Below are positions 1 through 8,070 of a stretch of 64,000 nucleotides of DNA, in pieces. Source of the stretch: Kitasatospora viridis (GTDB taxonomy: Bacteria; Actinomycetota; Actinomycetes; Streptomycetales; Streptomycetaceae); contig NZ_VIWT01000001.1 in assembly GCF_007829815.1 (NCBI RefSeq), positions 5,729,001-5,793,000 of the forward strand. Reading direction: 5' to 3'. The notes under the pieces are model-generated. The model was not told where the DNA came from and made no database searches. It worked only from the letters and a program-made list of their open reading frames with translations. A program made the translations under genes and the position numbers. Positions within the stretch are counted from its first letter, which is position 1. Every line of letters begins with the position of its first letter.

Positions 1-1098
1 GGCGGCCGCGCAGCCCGGCTCCCCCACACCGACCCGGCCGACTCCCCGAGCGACCGCGCCATCGCCTTCGTCGGCGCCGAACTGGACGGCCTCGCCCCGA
101 TGTTGCGCCTGATCACCCGTCACGGGCACCGGACGGCCGCCTGGCAGACCAGCTACCTGCTGGCCGGCGCGCTGGACCGGATCCGGCCGGTGCAGGCACT
201 CGCGATCACCGAGGCCGGACTCGACGCCGCGCTGCTGCTCGGCGACCCGGCCGCCGAGCGGTTGATGCACGCGACCTACGCGGCGCACTGCCTCAACGTC
301 CGCCGCCCCGCCGAAGCACTCGGCCACGCCCAGCGCGCGGTCGAACTCGTCGACCGCACCGGGCCGTTCAGGTCCAAGGCGAGCAGCCACAACATCCTCG
401 GCCGCACCCTGTCCCAACTGCGCCGCTACGACGAGGCGGCGGCGGCCTACGCCCAGGCGGTGGCGTACTACCGGCAGGCCGAGGAGCCGCGCGGACTCGC
501 CATGGCGCTCGGCAACCTCGCCGCGCCGCTGCTCTGCCTCGGCCGCGGCGCCGAGGCGCGCGAGGTGCTCGGTGAGGCGGTGGAGCTCAGCCGGGCCGGC
601 GGCGACCAGCGCGGCGCCGCCTACGCGCTGGCCGGCCTCGGCGGCCTGCACCTGCGGTGCGGCGACCCCGCGGCCGAGGCGGTGCTCGGCGAGGCGCTGG
701 CCGCCGCGCGCGCCATCACCGACCGCGCGCAGGAGGCCCTCACCCTCAACCTCTGGGCCGACGCCGCGACCGCGGCGGGCGACCACGCCACCGCTCACCA
801 GCGGCTCGGCGCCGCGCTCGCCATCGCACAGCGGTACCACCACACCGAGGCCGAGGCCTCGACCCGCCTGCGGCTCGGCCGGCTGGCCCTGCACTCCGAG
901 GACCTGCCGACGGCCGACACCGAGCTCGCCCGGGCCGTGGAGCTCTGGTCCCCCTCGTACCACGCCCACGAGGAGGCCCGCCTGCAGCACATCCTGGGCC
1001 TGCTCGCCCGGTGCCACGGCGACCCGGCGGCGGCCGAGCGCCACCGGCGGGCGGCCGCCGCGCTCTACCGCCTGGTCCACGCCCCCGAGGACCGGTGA
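1..1098 (+). CDS. C-terminal TPR region of a SARP/AfsR-type regulator (5' truncated)
   Basis: The frame is open from the first base, so this is the 3' part of a longer gene cut by the window edge; the first internal ATG is at 100 and is probably not the start. The visible 365 residues are Ala/Leu-rich helical repeats of the tetratricopeptide type, about 40 residues per unit, with recurrent AxxxxxxAL and YxxALxxxxxA patterns. This is how the C-terminal arm of AfsR/SARP and NB-ARC-TPR transcription regulators of Streptomyces looks. The DNA-binding and ATPase parts would lie upstream and are not seen. It ends in a strong hairpin shared with the convergent small peptide gene. A LuxR-type LAL regulator or a plain TPR protein is possible. 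Confidence 0.7.
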   Translation, partial: GGRAARLPHTDPADSPSDRAIAFVGAELDGLAPMLRLITRHGHRTAAWQTSYLLAGALDRIRPVQALAITEAGLDAALLLGDPAAERLMHATYAAHCLNVRRPAEALGHAQRAVELVDRTGPFRSKASSHNILGRTLSQLRRYDEAAAAYAQAVAYYRQAEEPRGLAMALGNLAAPLLCLGRGAEAREVLGEAVELSRAGGDQRGAAYALAGLGGLHLRCGDPAAEAVLGEALAAARAITDRAQEALTLNLWADAATAAGDHATAHQRLGAALAIAQRYHHTEAEASTRLRLGRLALHSEDLPTADTELARAVELWSPSYHAHEEARLQHILGLLARCHGDPAAAERHRRAAAALYRLVHAPEDR

Positions 1099-1100
1099 CC

Positions 1101-1145
1101 CGGGCGGTGGGCCGAGCGCCCCCGTGGTGCTCGGCCCACCGCCCG
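1101..1145. terminator. Bidirectional hairpin terminator
   Basis: Perfect 17-bp inverted repeat (1101-1117 with 1129-1145) and an 11-nt loop, beginning just after the TPR gene stop and lying beyond the stop of the convergent peptide gene. There is no U-tract, as is usual for Streptomyces terminators. Confidence 0.85.
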
Positions 1146-1166
1146 GCCTACTGACGGCGCCGGGGA

Positions 1167-1298
1167 CTACTCGGCGCAGACCTGGGCGGCCGGGCACATC
1201 GGCCGCTGCGCGGCGGCGCTGGCCGTGCCCGTGACACCCAGCACCGCGATCATGGCGAGCATCGTCGCGGCGATCGCCGACTTCAGGTGCTTGTTCAT
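1167..1298 (-). CDS. Tiny secreted peptide with two cysteines (43 aa)
   Basis: ATG at 1298 is preceded by GGAGAG at a good distance. Residues 1-28 form a classical Sec signal peptide: MNK with Lys at 3 and 6, a hydrophobic core, then TASA-A. Cleavage after ASA would leave about 15 residues carrying two cysteines five residues apart (C-P-A-A-Q-V-C) and an acidic C-terminus. I do not recognise a family. It lies convergent to a SARP/TPR-type regulator, and its leader carries 10-bp tandem repeats. A secreted signal, a small redox or structural peptide, or a decayed larger protein are all possible; the signal peptide and ribosome site make it very likely to be expressed. Confidence 0.75.
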   Translation of the reverse strand: MNKHLKSAIAATMLAMIAVLGVTGTASAAAQRPMCPAAQVCAE

Positions 1299-1332
1299 CG
1301 CTGACTCTCCTTCATCGTGCGTCGAGTGGGAC

Positions 1333-1370
1333 CGTTCCTTGCTGTTCCTTGCTGTTCCTTGCTGTTCCTT
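1333..1370. repeat. 10-bp tandem direct repeats upstream of the small peptide gene
   Basis: Three identical copies of gctgttcctt (1341-1370) plus a preceding 8-bp partial copy (1333-1340). They lie 35-72 nt upstream of the peptide start, where a promoter or leader is expected. One copy per helical turn resembles the direct-repeat sites of SARP regulators (usually 11-bp spacing), but simple slippage is also possible. Confidence 0.85.
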
Positions 1371-1563
1371 GCCTTGCCCTGTCGACGACGATGACAGCGG
1401 TCGACCGTCCGGGGCCCGTACCCCGTCCAGATCCGTACACCGGCCACCGGCCAGTTCGGTGCGGGCGATTGACGGGTATTCACCTGGCATCCGGGTATTG
1501 CTGTCGGCCCGCGCCAGGTCCGATCGTTGGACCTGAGCCAATGGCGGCGAAGGGGGACGGGGG

Positions 1564-1899
1564 ATGGAGCACGGGGACTCCGCTGCCCGGCGGAGGGGGG
1601 AACTGCGGGGGGCGGTGCTGTGCGCCGCGGCGGTGGTGACGGTCGACTGCTCGGTGCTCGGTGTGGCCTGGGCGCGCGACCTGGGCGGCAGTGCGGCCGA
1701 GCAGCTGACGGTGGTACTGGTGCTATTGGTGGGAGTGGGGGCCGGGATCGGGCTGATGGCCGCCGGGTACCTGGCCTCCCGGGCCCGGCGGCTGCGCTGC
1801 GCGGCGGAGGGCGCGCTGCTGGTGCACCTGCTGATCCCGGGGTTCCTCGCGATCACCTGGGCGCTGTACCCGGCGGTCGCGCCGTGGAGCGGCGGCTGA
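1564..1899 (+). CDS. Small membrane protein (111 aa)
   Basis: A basic N-terminus (MEHG..ARRRGELRG) is followed by three hydrophobic stretches, near residues 16-33, 46-68 and 84-102, with an Arg-rich loop (SRARRLR) between the last two. This fits a three-helix integral membrane protein. The start is ATG 1564 after a purine-rich gggggacgggg stretch. No family is recognised and no catalytic motif is visible. It lies upstream of mscL in the same direction with a 120-bp gap, so co-transcription is possible but not shown. Confidence 0.6.
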   Translation: MEHGDSAARRRGELRGAVLCAAAVVTVDCSVLGVAWARDLGGSAAEQLTVVLVLLVGVGAGIGLMAAGYLASRARRLRCAAEGALLVHLLIPGFLAITWALYPAVAPWSGG

Positions 1900-2019
1900 C
1901 GCGGCCTCAGACGGGTTGCCTCGAACGGCGGAGCGGGCTCACCCGGACGGACCGCTCCGACGGGCCGTGGGGTCGCCGGGGCCGAAACCTGGAGGGGTGG
2001 CGACTTCGAGGAGGCAGTG

Positions 2020-2415
2020 ATGCTCAAGGGGTTCAAGGCGTTCATCATGCGCGGGAACGTGGTCGATCTGGCCGTCGCGTTCGTGATGGGCGCGGCGTTC
2101 GTGGCGGTGGTCACCAGTCTGGTCACTGACCTGCTGACGCCGCTGATCGCCGCGATCTTCGGCAAGCAGGACTTCTCCGCGCTGACCTTCACGGTCAACC
2201 ACAGCACCTTCCGGTACGGCGCGTTCATCAACGCGCTGATCGCCTTCGTGCTGATCGCGGCCGCGCTCTACTTCTTCGTGGTGGCGCCGCTGAACCACCT
2301 GGCCGAGCGCAAGCGGCGCAAGGCCGGGCTGCCGCCGGCCGAGGAGCCGCTGACCGAGGTCGAGCTGCTCACCGAGATGCGCGACCTGCTGCGCACGCCG
2401 CCGCCCCGGGTCTGA
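2020..2415 (+). CDS. mscL: Large-conductance mechanosensitive channel MscL
   Basis: 131 residues, the usual MscL length. The N-terminal amphipathic helix (LKGFKAFIMRGNVVDLAVAF) and TM1 signature with Gly-rich packing (AVAFVMGAAF) are followed by a periplasmic loop with the usual FGKQDFS-type segment. TM2 (INALIAFVLIAAALYFFVV) and a charged cytoplasmic helix (ERKRRKAG, then TEVELLTEMRDLL) complete the fold. MscL opens on membrane tension to release solutes during hypo-osmotic shock. AGGAGG at 2009-2014 best fits ATG 2020; a GTG at 2017 would add one residue. The gene is closed by a strong terminator. Confidence 0.97.
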   Translation: MLKGFKAFIMRGNVVDLAVAFVMGAAFVAVVTSLVTDLLTPLIAAIFGKQDFSALTFTVNHSTFRYGAFINALIAFVLIAAALYFFVVAPLNHLAERKRRKAGLPPAEEPLTEVELLTEMRDLLRTPPPRV

Positions 2416-2433
2416 CGGTCCGACGGCCACCCC

Positions 2434-2464
2434 AAGGCCCGCCCCTACTGCAGGGGCGGGCCTT
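2434..2464. terminator. Hairpin terminator after mscL
   Basis: Perfect 13-bp stem (aaggcccgcccct paired with its complement) and a 5-nt loop, 19 bp after the mscL stop. It ends 18 bp before the next gene starts. Confidence 0.9.
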
Positions 2465-2482
2465 GCGGTAAGTTGCGGAAAC

Positions 2483-3391
2483 ATGTTGCAAGAGCCGATC
2501 GACGTGCTGGTGCTAGGTGGGGCCGGCGTGGACACCATCGTCCCGGTGCCGGAGCTGCCGCTGCCGTTCGCGGACAGCCACCAGGTGCCCGAGGTGGTCA
2601 CCCGGGCCGGGCAGACCGGCGACTTCGTCGCCCTCGGGCTCGCCGCGCTCGGCCTGCGCACGCACCACCTGGACCTGCTCGGCGAGGACCACGAGGGCTC
2701 GCTGGTACGGGAGTTGCACGCGGCGCACGGGATACCGCTGACCGCCTTCGCGCTGCCGCGCGGCACCCGACGGGCCGTCAACCTGGTCGGCCCGGACGGG
2801 CGCCGGCTCTCGCTCTACGACGCGAGCCGGGGCTCCGCGGAGGACCGCTTCCCGGCGCCGGTGCTGCGCGAGCTGGCCGGGGCCAGCCGGCACGTGCACG
2901 TGGCGATCACCCGGCCGTGCGCGGCGGCACTGCCGGAGCTGATCGCGCTGGGGGTGCCGCTCTCGACCGACCTGCACGACTGGGACGGCGTGAACCCGTA
3001 CCACGAGCCGTTCGCGCTGGCGGCCGACGTGGTGTTCCTGTCGGCGGCGGCGCTCGGCGACCCGGAGCCGACGATGCGCCGGATCCTGCGGGAGGGGCGG
3101 GCCGAGGTGGTGGTGGCGACGGCGGGCGCCGACGGGAGCCGGGTGCTGACGGCCGCGGACGGCGAGCCGCGGCACCAGCCGGCCGTCGCGCCGCCCGCCC
3201 CGGTGGTGGACTCCAACGGGGCGGGGGACGCCTACGCGGCCGGGTTCCTGTACGGGATGCTGAGCGGTGAGCCGCTGGCGCGGTGCGCGCGGTACGGCGC
3301 CGTGGCGGGCGCGCACGCGTGCACGGTGCCGGCGGTGCGGGTGGCGCCGCTGGGGCGGGACGAACTGCACCGGCGGACCACGGTTCAGTAG
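2483..3391 (+). CDS. PfkB/ribokinase-family carbohydrate kinase
   Basis: 302 residues, typical for the family. It starts with the conserved strand IDVLVLGGAGVDTIV. The substrate-side GQTGDFVALGLAALGLRT replaces the usual GG-x-NxA motif. The C-terminal PfkB signature DSNGAGDAYAAGF (about 243-255) contains the anion hole and the catalytic Asp of GAGD; Asn replaces the usual Thr of D-T-x-GAGD. It phosphorylates a sugar or nucleoside with ATP; the substrate cannot be told. The gene stands alone: its 3' end overlaps the convergent next gene by 7 bp. Confidence 0.9.
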   Translation: MLQEPIDVLVLGGAGVDTIVPVPELPLPFADSHQVPEVVTRAGQTGDFVALGLAALGLRTHHLDLLGEDHEGSLVRELHAAHGIPLTAFALPRGTRRAVNLVGPDGRRLSLYDASRGSAEDRFPAPVLRELAGASRHVHVAITRPCAAALPELIALGVPLSTDLHDWDGVNPYHEPFALAADVVFLSAAALGDPEPTMRRILREGRAEVVVATAGADGSRVLTAADGEPRHQPAVAPPAPVVDSNGAGDAYAAGFLYGMLSGEPLARCARYGAVAGAHACTVPAVRVAPLGRDELHRRTTVQ

Positions 3392-3963
3392 GGGCGGCGC
3401 CGGACCTCCTGCAGCAGGCCCCAGGTGAAGTCGGCGGTGCTCGCCGTGGGGTGCCCGGCGGCGTCGGGAGCGGTGAAGTCCAGCTGCCAGCGGGTCGGGG
3501 CGCTGCCCTCGCGGGGGACGGCGGGCGGGAAGGCCGCGCCGAGGTCGGCGACCACGCAGCTCCACGGCGCGAGGTCGGCGAGCGAGCGCAGGGCCGGCGC
3601 GGGCGACCCCGGGGCGCGGACCAGCCACTCGTTGAGCACGGACTGCCCCGGGCCGATCAGCACCTCGAACCGCAGCTCGGGCCAGAGCGGCAGCGCCCAC
3701 TGCGGCGCGGTGCAGGTGAGGTCGCCGATCCGCCGGGGCAGGGTGGCGGCGGGCGGGCCGAGCACCGAGGTGTAGCGGCGGGGGCCGCGCGGGAAGCGGG
3801 GCGCGCGGACCATCGCCTGCCAGCGCTTGTTCGCCTCGCGCAGCTCGGCGCGGGTGGCGCCCAGCTCGCGCACCGCCCGCTCGACCAGTACGGGCTGGAA
3901 GTCGGCCATCCGCCGCAGCAGGACCAGCTGGAACTCGGTGGGGCCGAACCCGTTGATCACCAT
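3385..3963 (-). CDS. Hypothetical protein (192 aa)
   Basis: ATG at 3963 opens MVINGFGPTEFQLVLLRRMADFQPVLVERAVRELG. An upstream in-frame start at 4017 adds a low-complexity Pro/Ser stretch and looks less likely. The protein has an N-terminal helical part with the conserved-looking WQAMVRAPRFPRGPRRY, then beta-rich segments (RWQLDFTAPD..., TSVLGPPAATL). There is no signal peptide, membrane span or known motif. Codon bias matches the neighbours, so it is a real gene. Function unknown. Confidence 0.65.
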   Translation of the reverse strand: MVINGFGPTEFQLVLLRRMADFQPVLVERAVRELGATRAELREANKRWQAMVRAPRFPRGPRRYTSVLGPPAATLPRRIGDLTCTAPQWALPLWPELRFEVLIGPGQSVLNEWLVRAPGSPAPALRSLADLAPWSCVVADLGAAFPPAVPREGSAPTRWQLDFTAPDAAGHPTASTADFTWGLLQEVRRRPY

Positions 3964-4093
3964 CGGGCCAGCGTAGGCCGAGGGGGATGGATGGGGCGGA
4001 TTTTGCCGAACGGTCAACCAACTCGGGCGGGGGATCGGCTAGCGTCCTGGGAAATCGATGGCGTGCGGAACGGGACAGGGCGGGGGAGCGAGC

Positions 4094-4405
4094 GTGCAGG
4101 TGGTGGATCTGCGGGAGGTGGCGGCCGGGCTGCCGCTGGAGTGGGTGTCCAGCGAGGTGGGCCGGGTCGACGGGGCGGGCATCCGGGTGCTGCGGATGTC
4201 GGGCGAGCCGCTGCCGCCGGAGGTGCACGAGCTGCCCGAGGCCCTGCTGGTGCTCGACGGGGAGCTGCTGCTGGAGCTGGCGGGCCGTGAGCTCCCGGTG
4301 CGTGCCGGGGAGTTGTTCGTCGTCCCGGCGGGCACCGAGCACCGGGTGGCGGCCGGCAGTCGGGGCACCCTGGTGCTGTTCGAGGCCGGAGCCGCCGGCT
4401 CATGA
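4094..4405 (+). CDS. Small cupin-domain protein
   Basis: 103 residues from GTG 4094, preceded by GGGGGAG; an ATG at 4058 would add 12 Gly-rich residues. It has a single cupin-2 barrel: the first half is PPEVHELPEALLVLDGELLLELAGRELPVRAGELFVVPAG, with PAGTEHRV as cupin motif 2. The His and Glu residues of the metal site are partly present (EVHE, TEH). Such short cupins bind metal and small ligands; the substrate is unknown. It lies 49 bp upstream of the LacI gene in the same direction and may share a transcript. Confidence 0.75.
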   Translation: MQVVDLREVAAGLPLEWVSSEVGRVDGAGIRVLRMSGEPLPPEVHELPEALLVLDGELLLELAGRELPVRAGELFVVPAGTEHRVAAGSRGTLVLFEAGAAGS

Positions 4406-4454
4406 GTGCCTGTCATGATGGCCCCCGTTCCACCGCGACCGTACGAGGTGAGGG

Positions 4455-5498
4455 ATGAGCAGCAGCGCACAGCGACCCGCGGGCGGGCCGGGTGCCCGGC
4501 CGACCCTGGAGGAGGTCGCGGCGCTCGCCGGGGTCGGCCGGGGCACGGTCTCCCGGGTGATCAACGGCTCGCCGCGGGTCAGCGAGCGGGCCCGGGCGGC
4601 GGTGGAGCGGGCGGTGGCCGAGCTGGGCTACGTGCCCAACCGGGCGGCCCGCACCCTGGTCACCTCGCGCACCGACGCGATCGCCCTGGTGGTGCCGGAG
4701 GCCGAGACCCGGCTGTTCTCCGAGCCGTACTTCGCCGACATCATCAGCGGGGTGTCGGCCGAACTCGCCGACACCGACATGCAACTGCTGCTGGTGCTGG
4801 TGCGCGACCAGCGCGAGCGCGAACGGCTCTCGGCCTACCTGCGGGCCCAACGGGTCGACGGGGTGCTGCTGGTGGCGGTGCACCGCGACGACCCGCTGCC
4901 CGGCGTGCTGGAGGACCTGGGCATACCGGCCGTGCTGGCCGGGCGCCGCGGCGAGCACGAACCGCTCGGCTACGTCGCGGCGGACAACGCCGGCGGCGCC
5001 CGGATGGCCGTGCGCCACCTGCTGCGCCGCGGCTGCCAGCGGATCGCCACCATCACCGGCCCGTTGGACATGGAGGGTGCGCAGGCCCGACTGGCCGGCT
5101 ACCGGGAGGCGTTGGCCGAGCAGGACATGGCGTTCCGCGAGGAGCTGGTCGGCTACGCCGACTTCACCGAGCGCGGCGGCCGCGCCGCGATGACCGAACT
5201 GCTGGCGCGGGCACCGGAGCTGGACGCGGTCTTCTGCGCCTCCGACGTGATGGCGGCCGGCGCCCTCCAGGTGCTGCGCGCCGCCGGGCGCCGGGTGCCG
5301 CAGGACGTCGCCCTGGTGGGCTTCGACGACTCGATCGTGGCCCGGCACACCGACCCGCCGCTGACCAGCGTGCGCCAGCCGATCGAGGGGATGGGCCGCC
5401 TGATGGCCCGTCAACTGCTGGACGAGATCGCCGAACCGGGGCGGGCCAGGCGCCAACAGGTGCTGGCCACCGAACTGGTGGTGCGGGAGTCCGCCTGA
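4455..5498 (+). CDS. LacI-family transcriptional regulator
   Basis: 347 residues. The N-terminal LacI helix-turn-helix covers about residues 16-40 (PTLEEVAALAGVGRGTVSRVING). The hinge helix YVPNRAARTLVTSRT follows, and then a periplasmic-binding-protein-like effector domain (TDAIALVVPE... to residue 340) with typical VALVGFDDS and DPPLTSVRQPIEGMG motifs. GAGGTGAGGG precedes ATG 4455. It is expected to repress sugar-use genes, but no sugar operon is adjacent apart from the PfkB kinase 1 kb upstream. The xylose-type ABC operon is 13 kb away. Confidence 0.95.
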   Translation: MSSSAQRPAGGPGARPTLEEVAALAGVGRGTVSRVINGSPRVSERARAAVERAVAELGYVPNRAARTLVTSRTDAIALVVPEAETRLFSEPYFADIISGVSAELADTDMQLLLVLVRDQRERERLSAYLRAQRVDGVLLVAVHRDDPLPGVLEDLGIPAVLAGRRGEHEPLGYVAADNAGGARMAVRHLLRRGCQRIATITGPLDMEGAQARLAGYREALAEQDMAFREELVGYADFTERGGRAAMTELLARAPELDAVFCASDVMAAGALQVLRAAGRRVPQDVALVGFDDSIVARHTDPPLTSVRQPIEGMGRLMARQLLDEIAEPGRARRQQVLATELVVRESA

Positions 5499-5557
5499 CG
5501 CGCGGACGGGGGTGACGCGTGGATGAGGGTGACGCGCGGATCGGGCCGGGGTCCGGG

Positions 5558-6781
5558 TCAGTCCGACTGGCCGTCGGTGAGGCGCCGGTAGCGCAGCGCC
5601 ACCTCCAGCTCGAAGCGCGCGTCCGGATCGCTCAGCGCCGCGCCGAACAGCCGCTGCACCTGGTGCAGCCGCTGCCGGGCGGTCTGCGGGTGCACGCCGA
5701 GCCGGGCGGCCACCTCGGGCGCGCTGCCCCGGCCGGCCTGCAGCCAGGCCAGCAGGGTGGCGGCCAACCGCTCGGCCTGCTTGGCCGTCAGGCCCTCCAG
5801 CGGTGCCAGCCGGCGCGCCCCGACCAGCCGGACCAGCGGTTCGTCGCCGATCAGCAGCAGCTCGGCCAGCCGGGCCGAGCAGTCCACCGGCTCGACCGGG
5901 CCCGGCCGCGGCAGCCGGGCCCGCACCGAGCGGGCCCAGCGCAGCGAGTCGGCGGCGGCGTCCAGCGGCACGGCCGGGCCGATCACCGCGCCCCGGCCGC
6001 GCAGCACCTGGCGGACCCGCTCGTCGTCGAGCAGCGCGGCCGGGTCCGGCAGCAGCAGGAACGGCTCGGCGGCCTCGAAGTCGGCCAGCGCGGCGGCCGG
6101 CAGCCGCTCCCGCCCGCCGCCGGCCCCCAGCGGTCCGTCCGGCGCGCCCGGCTGCGGCTGCGCCGGCCCGAGCGCCACGCAGACCAGCTCGGTCGGCAGC
6201 GGCCAGTCGGCCCGGGCGGCGGCGGCCGCCAGCGCGGCCGGCTCGGCGCCGCCGACCAGCAGGTGGAGCAGCTGGAGCCGGGCCCGGCCGAGGCTGCCGG
6301 CCTGGTCGGCCTGGGCCTCCACGTAGCCCTGCACGGAGGCGGCGGCGACCTCGTCGATGTGCGCGAAGACCGCCTCGGCCAGCGCCGCGACCACCTCGGT
6401 GGAGACCCCGGCCCGGCGCACCACCCGGGCGTACCGCCGCCAGGCCACCCGGGCGCCCAGCCGGTAGGCGGCCTGCAGCGCGTCCAGGCTGCGGCCCTCG
6501 GTCAGCTCGCCGCGGCCCAGCGCCCGGTACACCTTGAGCCGCTCCGGGCCGCCGGGTTCGGCGCCGGCCACCAGGTCGGCGAATTCCTCCAGCGCCGTCT
6601 CCACGCCCTGCTGGATTCCCGCGCCGAACTTTCCGGCCAATGGCCGGGAGAATTCCGGGACCTGTGCACGAATCTCCCGGATGATCTCCGCGGCGATCGC
6701 CCGGTTCTCCCGGCGGAGCTCGGTGGCCAGTTGACTGGGCAGCGTCTGCCGGGGCGCGGTCAACGGCCCCTCCCTCTCCAT
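5558..6781 (-). CDS. PucR-type helix-turn-helix regulator
   Basis: 407 residues from ATG 6781. The N-terminal half is helical and resembles the RsbT-antagonist-like part of PucR/CdaR-type activators (LPSQLATELRRENRAIAAEIIREIRAQVPEFSRPL). A middle GGDEF-like part follows. The C-terminal PucR HTH carries ATLLAWLQAGRGSAPEVAARLGVHPQTARQRLHQVQRLFG, then FELEVALRYRRL. Proteins of this type regulate secondary metabolism and uptake genes in Streptomyces. It is divergent from a secreted lipase across 316 bp, and its own promoter carries a palindrome, suggesting autoregulation and possibly control of the lipase (inference). Confidence 0.85.
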   Translation of the reverse strand: MEREGPLTAPRQTLPSQLATELRRENRAIAAEIIREIRAQVPEFSRPLAGKFGAGIQQGVETALEEFADLVAGAEPGGPERLKVYRALGRGELTEGRSLDALQAAYRLGARVAWRRYARVVRRAGVSTEVVAALAEAVFAHIDEVAAASVQGYVEAQADQAGSLGRARLQLLHLLVGGAEPAALAAAAARADWPLPTELVCVALGPAQPQPGAPDGPLGAGGGRERLPAAALADFEAAEPFLLLPDPAALLDDERVRQVLRGRGAVIGPAVPLDAAADSLRWARSVRARLPRPGPVEPVDCSARLAELLLIGDEPLVRLVGARRLAPLEGLTAKQAERLAATLLAWLQAGRGSAPEVAARLGVHPQTARQRLHQVQRLFGAALSDPDARFELEVALRYRRLTDGQSD

Positions 6782-6834
6782 TCGGCTCTTCTGCGGCCGG
6801 CCGTCACGAAATGCTGCCGACCTCACAAGACCGG

Positions 6835-6864
6835 AGTATGAGCCCGAAGTTACTGGCCAGTCAA
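6835..6864 (-). promoter_or_regulatory. Promoter of the PucR-type gene with internal palindrome
   Basis: Read on the minus strand: TTGACT, 18-bp spacer, CATACT, a good housekeeping-sigma match. The transcript would start near 6828, 45-50 nt before the ATG. The perfect palindrome actggccagt (6852-6861) overlaps the -35/spacer junction and is a candidate operator. Confidence 0.6.
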
Positions 6865-6984
6865 TAGATCTGACGGCCGCTCGGGAGAACCCGCGGGGCC
6901 CGTGCGCCGGTGACAGGAACCGGCTGCGGGCGAGGGAATTCCTGGCACCCGGTTGAGGGTTTTCGCGAGGTCCCGCGCGATCCG

Positions 6985-7014
6985 TTGACCCCCTTCCGAG
7001 AGCGCTCCTAGCAT
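6985..7014 (+). promoter_or_regulatory. Promoter of the lipase gene
   Basis: TTGACC, 18-bp spacer, TAGCAT, giving a leader of roughly 75 nt before ATG 7098. This and the divergent PucR promoter account for the 316-bp intergenic stretch; nothing else coding is seen there. Confidence 0.65.
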
Positions 7015-7097
7015 CCCCGGGCACCGGCCGCCGGTAATTCCCCCGAATTGCGCTACGGCCGGTATCGGAATTCCAGACGAGGGACGGTACTGGGAAG

Positions 7098-8039
7098 ATG
7101 AGACTCCACCACAGCCTGGCCCTGGCGGCCACCGCCGTGGCCGGCCTGCTGGCCGCCACCGCCGGACCGGCCGCCGCGGCCGACGACTACCCGATCGACT
7201 ACCACGCGAGCAGCGGCTTCGTGGCCGGCTTCACCACCCCGGAGCAGGCCCCGCCCGGCGCCGACGACCCGGCCTGCCGCCCGAGCGCGGCGCACCCCGA
7301 CCCGGTGGTCCTGGTGCACGGCACCTTCGAGAACCGCAACGACAACTGGCGCGCCGCCGCCCCGCTGCTGGCCGACCACGGCTACTGCGTCTACACCTTC
7401 AACTACGGCGGCGGCTCGGACGGCGCGTGGATCCAGGGCACCGGGCCGATCGAGGACGGCGCCGCCGCGCTGGCCGGCTTCGTGGACCAGGTGCTGGCGC
7501 ACACCGGCGCGGCCAAGGTCGACCTGGTCGGCCACTCGCAGGGCGGCATGATGCCGCGCTACTACCTGAAGAACCTCGGCGGCGCGGCCAAGGTGGACCA
7601 GCTGATCGGCCTGGCCCCGAGCAACCAGGGCACCACGCTGGACGGCCTGACCGCGCTCGGCACCCAGCTGGGCCTGCTGGAGCCGGCCAACGCCTTCCTG
7701 AGTACCGTCGGCTGCCCGGCCTGCGTCGAGCAGGAGATCGGCAGCCCGTTCATGACGGCGCTGAACGCGGGCGGCGAGACGGTGCCCGGGGTGCGCTACA
7801 CGGTGATCGCCACCGTCGACGACGAGGTGGTCACCCCGTACACCAACGCCTTCCTGCCGGCCGGTCCGGACGTCACGGACATCACCGTGCAGGACCAGTG
7901 CGCGCTGGACGCCACCGAGCACGTGGAGATCGCCTACGACCCGATCGCGCTCACCGACGTGCTGAACGCGCTGGACCCGGCCCACCCGCAGCCGATCCCG
8001 TGCCAGGTGGTGCTGCCGATCACCGGGCCGCTGACCTGA
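7098..8039 (+). CDS. Secreted triacylglycerol lipase/esterase (alpha/beta hydrolase)
   Basis: 313 residues. A Sec signal peptide spans residues 1-28 (MRLHHSLALAATAVAGLLAATAG, then PAAAA-DD). The alpha/beta-hydrolase core has oxyanion segment VVLVHGTFENR, nucleophile elbow GHSQGG with Ser147, and a His near the C-terminus (TEHVEI). Four or more cysteines (60, 97, and the C-P-A-C pair) suggest disulfides, as in Streptomyces secreted EstA/LipA-type lipases. It is exported and hydrolyses acylglycerols or esters. It starts with ATG 7098 after a recognisable promoter and is divergent from a PucR-type regulator. Confidence 0.92.
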   Translation: MRLHHSLALAATAVAGLLAATAGPAAAADDYPIDYHASSGFVAGFTTPEQAPPGADDPACRPSAAHPDPVVLVHGTFENRNDNWRAAAPLLADHGYCVYTFNYGGGSDGAWIQGTGPIEDGAAALAGFVDQVLAHTGAAKVDLVGHSQGGMMPRYYLKNLGGAAKVDQLIGLAPSNQGTTLDGLTALGTQLGLLEPANAFLSTVGCPACVEQEIGSPFMTALNAGGETVPGVRYTVIATVDDEVVTPYTNAFLPAGPDVTDITVQDQCALDATEHVEIAYDPIALTDVLNALDPAHPQPIPCQVVLPITGPLT

Positions 8040-8070
8040 TCTGACGGATCATCAGTCAGTCGCTGGGCCC

